Shown piece after piece: positions 11,503-22,645 of a DNA stretch of 64,000 nt. Made by a program: the position numbers and the translations under genes. Under the pieces are notes generated by a model. It was given only the letters and a program-made list of their open reading frames with translations, did no database searches and was not told the DNA's origin. The stretch's first letter is position 1; every line of letters begins with the position of its first letter. The stretch is taken from the NCBI GenBank assembly GCA_022376925.1, contig JAIOJX010000025.1, forward strand, positions 184,325,801 to 184,389,800, written 5' to 3'. Source of the stretch: Tragulus kanchil (taxonomy: Eukaryota > Chordata > Mammalia > Artiodactyla > Tragulidae).

Positions 11503-13709
11503 ATAAGAAGGAACTGAAGAGGGTCTGAGGAAGAACAAAATGATCCAGCTGTTGGATTGCGGAATCACAGTGGGAGAACACTGGATGCCTTGTGGCAAAT
11601 TCAGAGAAGCAGAATTTGAGGGTAATGATATCCGTCTTCAGGAACCAGAAGAGTCACAGGAAGTGGCATATACCACAGGGTCTCCATGCATGGAGAAGAA
11701 AACTGAATTTAATATACAGCAAGGAAGATAGTTCATTTAGCCACAAGGAAGACTTGTCTATTCAGAGGGAACAGTTTAACAAGGAAGCAGTTTCATTTAA
11801 TCAGAAAGATGCTAAGCATTAGAGTCTGCAGGGACTGAGCCTAAAAAATAAATAAGAGGTCCAGGATGAAACCTAATCTGAGTGGATATCTATGGATGAT
11901 AAATGCAGATAAGGAATCCAGATTGGAAAGGAAGAAGTCAAACTCTCTCTATTCGCAGATGACATGATATTATACATAGAAAATCCCAAAGACACTATTA
12001 CAAAACTACTAGAGCTAATCAGCAAACTCAGTAAAATCGCAGGATACAAAATCAATACACAGAAATCACTGGCATTCCTATACACAAACAATGAAAAATC
12101 AGAAAACGAAATCAAAGAGGCAATCCCCTTCACCATTGCAACCAAAAGAATCAAATATCTAGGAATAAGCCTACCCAAAGAAACAAAAGAACTGTACACT
12201 GAAAATTACAAAACACTCATGAGAGAAATTAAAGAAGACTTAAACAGATGGAGAGATATTCCATGTTCCTGGGTCAGAAGAATCAATAGTGTGAAAATGA
12301 CCATACTACCAAATGTCATCTATAGATTCAATGCGATCCCTATCAAAATACCAATGGCATTCTTTACAGAACTAGACCAAAGAATAACACAGTTCATATG
12401 GAAACACAAAAGACCTCGAATAGCCAAAGCAATCCTCAGGAAGAAGAATGGAGCTGGAGGGATCAGTCTCCCCAACTTCAAACTCTACTACAAAGTAACA
12501 GTCATCAAGACAGTATGGTACTGGCACAAAATCAGAAATATAGACCAATGGAACAAGATCGAGAACCCAGAGATAAATCCACGCACCTGTGGGTACCTTA
12601 TTTTGACATAAGAAGGAACTGAAGAGGGTCTGAGGAAGAACAAAATGATCCAGCTGTTGGATTGCGGAATCACAGAGAACACTGGATGCCTTGTGGCAAA
12701 TTCAGAGAAGCAGAATTTGAGGGTAATGATATCCGTCTTCAGGAACCAGAAGAGTCACAGGAAGTGGCATATACCACAGGGTCTCCATGCATGGAGAAGA
12801 AAACTGAATTTAATATACAGCAAGGAAGATAGTTCATTTAGCCACAAGGAAGACTTGTCTATTCAGAGGGAACAGTTTAACAAGGAAGCAGTTTCATTTA
12901 ATCAGAAAGATGCTAAGCATTAGAGTCTGCAGGGACTGAGCCTAAAAAATAAATAAGAGGTCCAGGATGAAACCTAATCTGAGTGGATATCTATGGATGA
13001 TAAATGCAGATAAGGAATCCAGATTGGAAAGGAAGAAGTCAAACTCTCTCTATTCGCAGATGACATGATATTATACATAGAAAATCCCAAAGACACTATT
13101 ACAAAACTACTAGAGCTAATCAGCAAACTCAGTAAAATCGCAGGATACAAAATCAATACACAGAAATCACTGGCATTCCTATACACAAACAATGAAAAAT
13201 CAGAAAACGAAATCAAAGAGGCAATCCCCTTCACCATTGCAACCAAAAGAATCAAATATCTAGGAATAAGCCTACCCAAAGAAACAAAAGAACTGTACAC
13301 TGAAAATTACAAAACACTCATGAGAGAAATTAAAGAAGACTTAAACAGATGGAGAGATATTCCATGTTCCTGGGTCAGAAGAATCAATAGTGTGAAAATG
13401 ACCATACTACCAAATGTCATCTATAGATTCAATGCGATCCCTATCAAAATACCAATGGCATTCTTTACAGAACTAGACCAAAGAATAACACAGTTCATAT
13501 GGAAACACAAAAGACCTCGAATAGCCAAAGCAATCCTCAGGAAGAAGAATGGAGCTGGAGGGATCAGTCTCCCCAACTTCAAACTCTACTACAAAGTAAC
13601 AGTCATCAAGACAGTATGGTACTGGCACAAAATCAGAAATATAGACCAATGGAACAAGATCGAGAACCCAGAGATAAATCCACGCACCTGTGGGTACCTT
13701 ATTTTTGAC
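11503..13709. repeat. direct duplication 3, unit 1101-1105 bp, overlapping duplication 2
   Basis: 11503-12607 is repeated as 12608-13709. The second copy lacks four bases (after atcacag at about 12676) within 70 bp of its start. Copy 1 lacks one T in its last 15 bases. Because it overlaps duplication 2, the stretch 11503-11929 exists in three copies. Confidence 0.97.
11952..12611 (+). pseudogene. L1 ORF2 reverse transcriptase fragment (copy 1)
   Basis: L1 ORF2p is the endonuclease/reverse transcriptase that copies L1 RNA into DNA. The fragment opens with the catalytic FADD motif (11952-11963) and continues as [16 protein letters not shown], then KTQ-like [14 protein letters not shown], then [15 protein letters not shown]. 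It breaks off at the duplication junction (about 12607), where sequence unrelated to L1 follows. The endonuclease and N-terminal RT motifs are missing through 5' truncation, so it is not functional. Confidence 0.9.
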
Positions 13710-14690
13710 ACAGGAGGCGAAACTATAAAATGAGACAAAGACAGCCTCTTCAACAAATGGTGCTGGGAAAATTGGACAGCTACATGCAAAAAAATGAAGT
13801 TGGAACATTCCCTGACACCATACACTAAGATCAACTCAAAATGGATTAAAGACCTAAATGTAAGACCAGAAACCATCAAACTCTTAGAGGAAAATATAGG
13901 CAAAACCCTCAAGGACATAAATTAAAGCAAGATCTTCTCTGACCCACCTACTAGAACAGCAGAACTAAAAAGACCAATAAACACGTGGGACCTAATGAAA
14001 CTTAAAAACTTTTGTACAGCAAAAGAAATTACAAAAAAGCTCAAGAGACACTCTACAGAGTGGGAGAAAATCATAGCAAATGAAACAACAGACAAAGAAT
14101 TAATCTTCAAAATCTACAAGCAACTCAGAGAACTCAGCACCGGAAAAACGAACAACCCAATCAAAAAATGGGAAAAGGACCTAAACAGACACCTCTCCAA
14201 AGACGACATACAGATGGCCCAAAAGCACATGAAACAATGCTCAACTTCACTTATAATTAGAGAAATGCAAATCAAAACTACAATGAGATATCACCTCACA
14301 CCCATCACAATGGCCGTCATCCACAAATCGACAGACAATAAATGCTGGAGAGGGTGTGGATAAAAGGGAACACTTCTGCATCGCTGGTGGGAATGTAAAT
14401 TGATACAGCCTCTATGGAAGACAGTCTGGAGATTTCTTAAAAAACTAAAAATAAAAGCACCATACGACCCAGCAATCCCACTCTTAGGCTTATACCCTGG
14501 TGAAATCAAATCTGAAAGAAGCACCTGTACCCCAATGTTCATTGCAGTTCTCTATACAATAGCTAGAACATGGAAGCAACCTAGATGCCCATCGACGAAC
14601 GAATGGATACAAAAGCTCTGGTACATATATACAATGGAATACTACACAGCTGTAAAGAGAAATGCAGAAGAATCAGCCCTAATGAGGTGA
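13053..14690 (+). pseudogene. L1 ORF2 C-terminal half (copy 2, longer)
   Basis: Restarts with FADD at 13053-13064 and stays in one frame to 14690. In-frame stops lie at 13731-13733, near 13922, at 14361-14363 and at 14688-14690. The region after the RT shows the usual L1 C-terminal segments: [47 protein letters not shown] and YIYTMEYYTAVKRN. Reading-frame integrity with only a few stops suggests a moderately young element. It is dead because of stops and truncation. Confidence 0.92.
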
Positions 14691-15095
14691 CTGGATCTAG
14701 AACGTATCATAAAAAATGAAGTCAGTCAGAAAGAGAAGGACAAATACAATATATTAACACATATAGATGGAATCTAGTAGGATGGTGATGATGGCACATG
14801 CAGTGAAGTGATGGAAAAACAGACATGGACAGTGGACATATGGACATGGTGGGGAAGGAACAGAGGGTGGGAGGCGTAAAGGAAGTAGCATGAAGGCCTG
14901 TACTATCATAAGTGAAGAAAACAGCTATAGTCATTGCTCTGTGAGAAAAGGAGATCCTTCAGGGGTGCTGTGTGATGGTCGGGAGGGGTGGGAAGGGGAG
15001 TATACATATGACTAATCTGGGAACATGCATATCTGTAAACAGCAAAACTCTGTAAAAGTTGAAAGTAAAATAAAAGTATAAATAAATAAGACACA

Positions 15096-15298
15096 GACCC
15101 TGAGCTGTGGGCCCTTCACCTGGGAGAGTGGGGGGGCATCTACACGGCCTCACACCCAACCAGCCAACGCCAGGACAGGCTGATTAGGAAAAGGGAGGGG
15201 CTGTTGACAATCCCACACTCATGTCTCCACCCTCTCTCTACAGAGGGGCCTTTGTCTTATTGACCACATTTTGCATTTTGCAGATACTGCATTTTTTA
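15096..15298. other. unique spacer
   Basis: No repeat family recognised between the L1 tail and the next SINE. Confidence 0.4.
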
Positions 15299-15512
15299 CA
15301 AATTCCTCAGTGGCTCAGCAGTAAAGAATCCACCTGCAATGCAAGAGATGGAGACACAGGTTTGATCCCTGGATCAAGAAGATTCCCTAAAGGGAGAAAT
15401 GGCAACCCACTCCAGTATTCTTGCCACAGAAATTCCATGGACAGAGGAGCCTGGCAGACTACAGCCCCTGAGGTTGTAAAGAGTCAGACATGACTGAGCG
15501 ACTGCGCACACA
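15299..15512 (+). mobile_element. Bov-tA SINE, full length
   Basis: tRNA-like head (cctcagtggctcagcagtaa), ggtttgatccctggatc, the BovA part ggcaacccactccagtattc, and the end gagtcagacatgactgagcg. Confidence 0.93.
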
Positions 15513-16046
15513 ACACAGCATCCATTCGGCAGCCCCTGGATCGAGGACTTATTTTAACCTTCAAGACTTATTATTCAAGGCATACATTTCATATCGCAAA
15601 TAGTGATTCCTCTGGTGGATCTGGGCAAAGTCCATTTAAAAGCTTCTGGAAAGGATCCACCATTCTAGATGCCATGAAGAACAGTCACGACTCATCGGAA
15701 GAGGTCAAATATTCACATTAACAGGAATTTGGAAGAAGCTGATTCACACGTCCATGGCTGACTTTGAGGAGTTCAAGACTTCCATGGAGGAAGTAAGCAT
15801 AGATAAGGTGGAGATAGCAAGAGAACTAGAACTAGAAGTGACCGAACTACTGGTATCTTGTGATAAAATTTTAAAAGGGAGAGTAGATTCTAATGGATGA
15901 GCAAAAAAGGTGATTTCTTGAGATAGAATCTATTCTTAGTGAAGATACTGCAAAGATTGTTGAAATAACAACAAAAGATTTAGAATATAGCATAAACTTA
16001 GTTGATAAAGCAATGGCATGTTTTGACAGAATTGACTCAAATTTAA

Positions 16047-16166
16047 TTTTTTTTTTTTTTTTTTGACTGTGCAGCTTGCAGGATCTTAGTTTCCTGACCG
16101 GGGATTGAACCTGTGCCCCCTGCACTGGGAGTTGGGACTCTCAGCCGCTGAACTGCCAGGGACGTC
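16047..16166 (-). mobile_element. short CHR-type SINE in Tigger1
   Basis: Begins with the inverted tail (a run of about 20 T) and reads back through ttcctgaccggggattgaac to ccgctgaactgccagggacg. Imperfect target-site repeats of the type TTGAaTCcAgTTTT flank it (left from about 16030, right from about 16167). Confidence 0.82.
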
Positions 16167-16486
16167 TTGAATCCAGTTTTGACAGAAGCTCCACTGCAGG
16201 TAATGTGCTGTCTAGCCCCTCGGCATGCCCCAGAGAAATCATTCACAAAAGGAAGAGTCGATCAATGCAGCAAACGTCACAGCCCCCCAGCTTCAGCACC
16301 ACCACCCTGCTCAGTCAGCAGCCAGCAACACTGAGGCAAGGCCCCCACCAGCAAAAAGATTACAGTTTATTGAAGGCCCAGATGATGGCTAGCACGTTTT
16401 CAGCAACAAAGTACTTTTTAACCAAAACATGCGTATTATTTTTAGACGTAACGGCTATTTCACACTCTGTAGGCTTAAGCGCAGTG

Positions 16487-16858
16487 TTGCTGTTGTTGGT
16501 GTTTTTCAGTCACTGTTGGTGTTGTGGAGTCTGACTCTCTGTGACTCTACGAACGGCAGCACGCCAGGCCTCCCTGTCCACCACCTCCCAGCGTGTGCTC
16601 AGCTTCATGTCCATCGAGTGGGTGATGCTACCTGACCGTCTCATCCGATGCCGCCCGCTTTGCCTTCGCCTTCAGTCTTTCCCAGCATCAGAGTCTTCTG
16701 CTGTGAGTCGGCTCTTCCCATCCGGTGGCCAAAGTACTGGAGCTTCAGCACCAGTCCCTCCCATGGATCTTCAGGGTTGATCTCCTTCGGCATGGACTGG
16801 TTTGCTTCCCTTGCTGTCCAAGGGACTCTCAAGAGTCTCTTCCCGTAAAGCAGTTTGA
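16487..16858 (-). mobile_element. BovB/BovA 3' fragment in Tigger1
   Basis: Antisense BovB 3' end: tttttcagtcactgttggtg, tcttcccatccggtggccaa, and ttgctgtccaagggactctc at its left-truncated end. Tigger1 sequence resumes after it near 16900. Confidence 0.88.
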
Positions 16859-17000
16859 AAGTATAAATTATTCGATAATATAGGGTAACACAACTGTTCT
16901 AGGTTCACGTGATCTGTTTTATAGCAATATTCACTTTATTATAGTTCAGTTCCAGAAGCGAAACCACAACATCTCTGAGGTGTGTCTGTCGGTACTCACC

Positions 17001-18439
17001 ACGAGCCACTAGGAGGAAACAAAACACCGTATTATTAATAGAAGAGAGAGAAACTGAGGATGTCTAATAACTTGCTCTCAGGCAAATGCTGGATGGAAAA
17101 GGATGGAAAAGTTCAAAGTCCAGAGAAGCTGGGTCTCTTGCCTCAAACCTTGGGAGCTGAGCATCCATGACTTTTTCTCTCATGAGGGAGCACGGCAGAA
17201 CCAAAAGACCAAGCAGGACCTGACCAGGGCAGCTTGTCCCCTGAAAACAGGACGCACAAGGAGCCCAGCTACTGATGAGTCCTGACCAGGGGCAACCACG
17301 TGGTGGCTGATGTAATGAACCAGAGCAAAGCCAGGGAAACTGGATTTGGGGTCACCTCCCTTTCAGGGACTGCACGCTGCTTATCAGGTAAACATTCACT
17401 GTGCCCAATCAAGGCTCGGGCTCTACCCAGTCAGATGGCATCTCCTGTGTCGAGAATGAGTGAAGGCTCCCGCCGCAACTACTGCAATTATATCCCAGAC
17501 CTAATCAAGCGCTAATGAGAAACCGGAGGAGGAGTATAACGGAGGCCGACAGCATATTAGGAAACATTGAATTAATTTGAAACTCTGTGAATAAAAATAC
17601 TAATAAAGTCCCAATTTATGCACATGATTCAAAATTATGCAATTTTCAACTCCCTATTTAATTCATCAGGGATTGTTTATTTTCAGTGTTGTTATGTCAA
17701 GTGAACTGTAGACAGTGTTTACACTCCTGACACTTGAGCTGGTAAACAGAAATACCCACCGCCGGTCTGCTCTCACTTGGGTTTGAGGAAATACCCACCC
17801 TCGGTGCGTTGTGCCCTGGAGGGGCCCTGTGGACTCTGTGTGAAGAGGCACCTGCTTCTGGTCTGACGAGGGTGAGGGCGGCTGGGCTGCTGTGTGTTCT
17901 GGCCATGACCTCCGCTCCCCTGTCCACCACCACCACAGGCACGACTCAAGATTCACCACACATGCAGAGAAGGAACTGCCGGGTTTGCAATTGGGTGTCA
18001 GCAACAGGACCCATGCAGATGCCCCCCACCCACCGTCCCACCAGGCACCCTGACTCTTGGATCCAAAGTTCCTTAAAGGGGCGCAGCCCAGCCACGTCTA
18101 CAGTCGCAGAACCTGGGAGCCCTTGGGCGTGTCCTGAAACCCAGGTTCACAGAGACCATGGAGTCGGAGGCCAGCCAACGGAGAGCTCCTCTCAGAACCC
18201 AGGTGCCAGGCAGTCCCCACCCTAGACCAGCCGGGGTGGCCTGGTTCCTATGCAGTGAGCAAGCTCGTGGACTCGCCCAGGACTGGAGACAGAAGACAGA
18301 GGGGCCTGGGGCTGGGGGCCCCCAGGGCAGCACATTCAGGGCCATTCAGACCCCGAGCATCAGAAGATCATTTTGAACGCCCGACTGAAGTAGAGACCGA
18401 TAGGTTCTTAAAAGTACAAATTATGTTCAGTTATTTCCT
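17001..18439. other. unique DNA, GC-richer in 17.7-18.35 kb
   Basis: No repeat family recognised. A 138-codon plus-strand ORF (17809-18225) is rich in T, S, P and G with no domain, and antisense ORFs of similar length overlap it. I do not call a gene. Confidence 0.45.
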
Positions 18440-18973
18440 GACTATCCTCCCTTTTCTTTTCTCTTTTTCACTGGAGTACAGTTGCTTGGGGGTCTTCCTT
18501 GATGGCTCAGTGGACGAAGAATCCACGTGCAATGCAGGAGACACGGGAGGAGCAGGTGTGGTCCCTGGGCTGGGTTGATCCTCTGAAGGAGGAAACGGCA
18601 ATCCACTCCAGTCTGCTTGCTGAAAAAATCCCACAGACAGAGGAGCCGGGCAGGCTACAGCCCCTTGCTTTACAATATTGTGCTGGTTTCTGGTGTCCAG
18701 CAAAGTGAGTCAGCCACACAGACGCATGTGGCCCTCTTTTCTTGAATTTCCTTTCCGTTTAGGTCACCACAGAGCACTGAACAGAGCTCCCTGTGCTGTA
18801 CAGTTGGTTCGTATTAGCTAACTATTTTACTATTAATATACATAGTATCAAGAGTGCATGTATGCCAATGCCAGTCTCCCAACTCATCTCCCCGCTCTTC
18901 GTACTCCCCTTAATAGCGACACACGTGTTCTCTATCTCTGTGCCTCTATTTCTGCTTTGCAAATAAATTCATC
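18440..18973 (-). mobile_element. L1 3' UTR, antisense, split by Bov-tA
   Basis: Left part 18440-18494 (L1 3' UTR end, antisense). Right part 18668-18973 shows caatattgtgctggtttctg, gagctccctgtgctgtacag and tctatttctgctttgcaaat. Together they are one L1 tail with a Bov-tA inserted. Confidence 0.8.
18497..18667 (+). mobile_element. Bov-tA SINE inside L1 tail
   Basis: cttccttgatggctcagtgg, aatccacgtgcaatgcagga, then cacagacagaggagccgggc, truncated at the 3' end. Confidence 0.88.
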
Positions 18974-19036
18974 TCTACCGTATGACCCAGCAATCCCACT
19001 CCTGGCCATCTACCCAGGGAAAACCATAATTCAACA
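18974..19036 (+). mobile_element. L1 ORF2 end, inverted relative to the neighbouring L1 tail
   Basis: ccgtatgacccagcaatccc and gggaaaaccataattcaa are sense L1 ORF2 sequence. They directly abut the antisense L1 3' UTR, which is the arrangement produced by twin priming. Confidence 0.75.
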
Positions 19037-19037
19037 A

Positions 19038-19140
19038 GGCTTCCCAGGGGAATCTTCCTGACTCAGGGATTGAAACCGCTTCTCCTATGTCTCCCACATT
19101 AGCAGGGAGGTTCTTTTGCACCAGGGCCACCGAGGAGATC
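19038..19140 (-). mobile_element. Bov-tA SINE, tRNA-like half
   Basis: Antisense head: aatcttcctgactcagggat through aggttcttttgcaccagggc. The BovA half is missing. Confidence 0.75.
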
Positions 19141-19984
19141 CGATGTCTTGTTAACTCCATTTAATTCTCCTGGAGAGCCAAGTTTCAGTTACTCAAGGCT
19201 ACGCTTCACATCAGAGAATATAGCCGAAGAGACCGTGCACCTGCTGAGCCCACCGTGGCCGCTCTAGTCTGCGCATGCCTACTGCGCTGTTTGGGTCCCA
19301 CCAGGAAGGGAACCACAGCTGGGCGCTTTCATCCCTCACGGCCCTCATTTCTTTATCTGTAGAACAGGGAGGGACACCACAACCTCCCTGCCAGACTCTC
19401 AGGTGAAAGCATCAACAGACAAGCACACTGTTGGCCATTAAATGGTGAGATGTAAGAAGCCCTCAGTCTTGAATAAAAGGATTCAGCCTTGTGTAGACAG
19501 AGCATGTCACTAACGTCCATCCTTCCTGTACTTTGGTAGCATTTGGTCTTCTTTGATGAGAGTCAACAAACCGAACACAACAATAAGAAATCAAAATGAC
19601 TTTACCGATTCACGTTTTTAACAAAATCTATATTTTTGTAGTTTTTTAAAAAATTGGCGTGAATTGTCCTTCTGAAATCAATATGTTGCATTTACAGAGA
19701 CACTTAAGGAAAAAAGAACTGTGACTCTTTTAGGATCAATAGTAAATGACTTGATTATTACCCAGACAATGAGCACATCCAAGTTAATTCTTGGGAGCTA
19801 GAAAAATGTTGACCTCACAATCCAGGTTTGTCCAAGTCTGGCTCATCCTTGAGGACCAGTATCCTTGCCACTTTAAGATAGAGCAGCATAATCTTAAAGA
19901 GCACATGATTTTGTAAGGGTATGAGGAATTAATGGGTTTGTGCTCAATTTTATCACTTTTCAATTCTGCTAGCAGCAGCAAGAT
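19141..19984. other. unique non-coding DNA
   Basis: No exon recognised. 19335-19480 may be a degraded MIR (tcatttctttatctgtagaa), but this is weak. Confidence 0.4.
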
Positions 19985-20043
19985 ATTCAGCATCTTTAAG
20001 CCTTTATTTCCTCATTTGTAAAATGGGAATAATATAATATTTG
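19985..20043 (+). mobile_element. MIR fragment
   Basis: cctttatttcctcatttgta then aaatgggaataata is the conserved MIR core motif. Cut by the adjoining L1 tail. Confidence 0.65.
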
Positions 20044-20345
20044 ACGGGCAGGAATAGAAATGCAGACATAGGGAATGGTGGTGTGGATACGGGGGGTAGG
20101 GGAGGGTGGGTTAACTGGGAGATTAGATTATATACACTACTACCTGTAAAACAGACCGTGGGAACCTGCCCTATAACGCAGGGCGCTTCGCTCGGTGCTC
20201 CATGATGACCTAGAGGGTTGTGATGTGGGGGAGGGAGGTTCAAGAGAGAGGATGCATGCATACATGTAGCTGACTCACTTCACTGTACAATAGAAACTAA
20301 TATAACATGGTAAAGCAACTGTACTCCAATAAAAAAATAATAATA
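20044..20345 (+). mobile_element. L1 3' UTR end
   Basis: Artiodactyl L1 3' end: gttaactgggagattagatt, actaatataacatggtaaag, actgtactccaataaaaaaa and an ATA-rich tail. 20178-20345 is repeated at 21274-21438. Confidence 0.85.
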
Positions 20346-20635
20346 ATAACACAAAGTATCATAGCAACATAGATTATGGTTGGGATTGTAAAAAAAAAAT
20401 TTAGGTCAGATTTTCCATCTCAGAGGATGCAAGGGGCGCTTTCTAAAGAGAGCTACTCAGCGTCAGCACCATGGGATGCTGAGGGATGCAGGACCGGAGG
20501 GGGATGTGCTGCACCCAATGCAGCCACAATAGATGCCTCAGTTGATCCCCTGGGGTGCTCTGGAGCTGGGGCAGCCCTTCAAAATTGTCTGGAACTAAGG
20601 CAAAGGGCTGGTCCTCCACAACCAGCATCTACCAG
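20346..20635. other. unassigned sequence (copy 1)
   Basis: No family recognised. It repeats at 21439-21728. Confidence 0.4.
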
Positions 20636-20843
20636 GCTTCCCTGGTGGCGCAGTGGTATAGAATTTGTTGCCAATGCAGGAGATTCAGGCTCAATCCGTG
20701 GGTTGAGAGACCCCATGGAAAGAGAAATGGCAACCCATTCCAGTGTTCTTGCAGGACAATCCCACGGACAGAGAACCTGGCTGGCTACAGTCCATGGGGC
20801 TGCAAAGAGTCAGACACAACTGAGCGACTGAGTATAGCACAAC
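20636..20843 (+). mobile_element. Bov-tA SINE, full length
   Basis: Head cttccctggtggcgcagtgg, body ggcaacccattccagtgttc, end gagtcagacacaactgagcg. The 151- and 100-codon ORFs here run through the SINE and are spurious. Confidence 0.93.
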
Positions 20844-21273
20844 AGCATGATTCCTAACACTTCCTTGATACTTCCTAAGAGAAAGGGTCTTGTACCCTCT
20901 TTGCTTTGGTCTTGTCTTTCCTATTTGCTCTTTCTATTCTACCTTGCAACCTCACCATTTTAATTCAATTATGAAATCCCATATCATTCCACAAAACATA
21001 AAGGAGCCCCTTAATTTTATCTCCTCAGATAGTATCTTCAACTGAAACACAGAGAGAATAAGAGTCTTAATGGTACTCTGGGCAGAAAGAATTCACATTT
21101 ACCATCCCATCCCCCTAGGAAAGTGTGGGCAGATGACCCTCGTGTCTGCATAAAAGAACCTGAGCATGGGAACATCGCCCAAGAGTGGAAGCACTTTCTC
21201 AAGAAATAATTCCCTTACCTGTCCTTCACAAACACTCAAGAGGCAAAGTTCCCACTGCACCTCCAAGCATAAT
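20844..21273. other. unique non-coding DNA (copy 1)
   Basis: No repeat or exon recognised. 20968-21265 is present three times in the window because duplications 4 and 5 overlap. Confidence 0.45.
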
Positions 21274-21728
21274 GCAGGGCGCTCGCTCGGTGCTCCATGA
21301 TGACCTAGAGGGTTGTGATGTGGGGAGGGAGGTTCAGAGAGAGGATGCATGCATACATGTAGCTGACTCACTTCACTGTACAATAGAAACTAATATAACA
21401 TGGTAAAGCAACTGTACTCCAATAAAAAAATAATAATAATAACACAAAGTATCATAGCAACATAGATTATGGTTGGGATTGTAAAAAAAAAATTTAGGTC
21501 AGATTTTCCATCTCAGAGGATGCAAGGGGCGCTTTCTAAAGAGAGCTACTCAGCGTCAGCACCATGGGATGCTGAGGGATGCAGGACCGGAGGGGGATGT
21601 GCTGCACCCAATGCAGCCACAATAGATGCCTCAGTTGATCCCCTGGGGTGCTCTGGAGCTGGGGCAGCCCTTCAAAATTGTCTGGAACTAAGGCAAAGGG
21701 CTGGTCCTCCACAACCAGCATCTACCAG

Positions 21729-21936
21729 GCTTCCCTGGTGGCGCAGTGGTATAGAATTTGTTGCCAATGCAGGAGATTCAGGCTCAATCCGTGGGTTGAG
21801 AGACCCCATGGAAAGAGAAATGGCAACCCATTCCAGTGTTCTTGCAGGACAATCCCACGGACAGAGAACCTGGCTGGCTACAGTCCATGGGGCTGCAAAG
21901 AGTCAGACACAACTGAGCGACTGAGTATAGCACAAC
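21729..21936 (+). mobile_element. Bov-tA SINE, second copy
   Basis: Copy of 20636-20843 in the second unit of duplication 4. I saw no differences. Confidence 0.88.
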
Positions 21937-22365
21937 AGCATGATTCCTAACACTTCCTTGATACTTCCTAAGAGAAAGGGTCTTGTACCCTCTTTGCTTT
22001 GGTCTTGTCTTTCCTATTTGCTCTTTCTATTCTACCTTGCAACCTCACCATTTTAATTCAATTATGAAATCCCATATCATTCCACAAAACATAAAGGAGC
22101 CCCTTAATTTTATCTCCTCAGATAGTATCTTCAACTGAAACACAGAGAGAATAAGAGTCTTAATGGTACTCTGGGCAGAAAGAATTCACATTTACCATCC
22201 CATCCCCCTAGGAAAGTGTGGGCAGATGACCCTCGTGTCTGCATAAAAGAACCTGAGCATGGGAACATCGCCCAAGAGTGGAAGCACTTTCTCAAGAAAT
22301 AATTCCCTTACCTGTCCTTCACAAACACTCAAGAGGCAAAGTTCCCACTGCACCTCCACAGCATA

Positions 22366-22645
22366 GCCTGAATATTCATTGCAAGGACTGATGCTGATGC
22401 TGAAGCTCCAATACTTTGGCCACCTGATGCAAAGAGCCAACTCATTGGAGGAGATCCTGATTCCTGGGAAAGACTGGGGTAGAAGGAGAAGGGGGTGACA
22501 GAGGATGAGATGGCTGGATGGCATCACTGGCTCAGTGGACATGAGTTTAAACAAACTCCTGGAGATAGTGAAGGACAGGGAAGGCTGGCGTAGTGCAGTC
22601 CACAGGGTTGCAAATAGTTGGATATGACGGAGCAACTAAACAAAA
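22366..22645 (+). mobile_element. BovB 3' end
   Basis: gaatattcattgcaaggact, ctccaatactttggccacct, ggatgagatggctggatggc, tggatatgacggagcaacta. This is the standard BovB 3' order. Antisense reading gives the spurious 147-codon minus-strand ORF. Confidence 0.9.

Larger units (their letters stand above)
9676..11929. repeat. direct duplication 2, unit 1129 bp
   Basis: 9676-10800 is repeated as 10805-11929, with four unmatched bases (10801-10804) at the junction. I saw no internal difference. The right part of the unit occurs a third time through duplication 3. Confidence 0.97.
11908..15095 (+). mobile_element. 5'-truncated L1 LINE with internal false or true duplication
   Basis: Begins inside L1 ORF2 (ggaatccagattggaaagga), runs through the reverse transcriptase, the C-terminal region and the 3' UTR, and ends in an AT-rich tail (ataaaagtataaataaataa). 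Positions 11908-12607 are repeated within 13013-13709 by duplication 3. Collapsed, the element would be about 2.1 kb. I found no clear target-site duplication. Confidence 0.92.
15555..17000 (+). mobile_element. Tigger1 DNA transposon, 3' half
   Basis: Matches the C-terminal coding and 3' terminal part of Tigger1 (TcMar-Tigger, pogo-like cut-and-paste transposase). Landmarks are gaatttggaagaagctgatt, gagatagcaagagaactaga, gaggcaaggcccccaccagc and the 3' terminus agcaatattcactttattat with aacatctctgaggtgtgtct. It has frameshifts and stops. A SINE (16047-16166) and a BovB piece (16487-16858) interrupt it. Confidence 0.85.
20178..22363. repeat. direct duplication 4, unit 1093-1096 bp
   Basis: 20178-21270 is repeated as 21274-22363. 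Three single-base deletions in the second copy all fall in its first 70 bases, at cgcttcg/cgctcg, tgggggag/tggggag and ttcaagag/ttcagag. One C is missing near the end of copy 1. Confidence 0.97.

Noticed and set aside
17809..18225. 138-codon plus-strand ORF
   Set aside because: Low-complexity composition in GC-richer DNA, no domain, and antisense ORFs of similar length. No sign of splicing or conservation visible here.
20376..20831. 151-codon ORF present twice
   Set aside because: Its C-terminal half is the usual spurious translation of a Bov-tA SINE, and the second copy is part of duplication 4.
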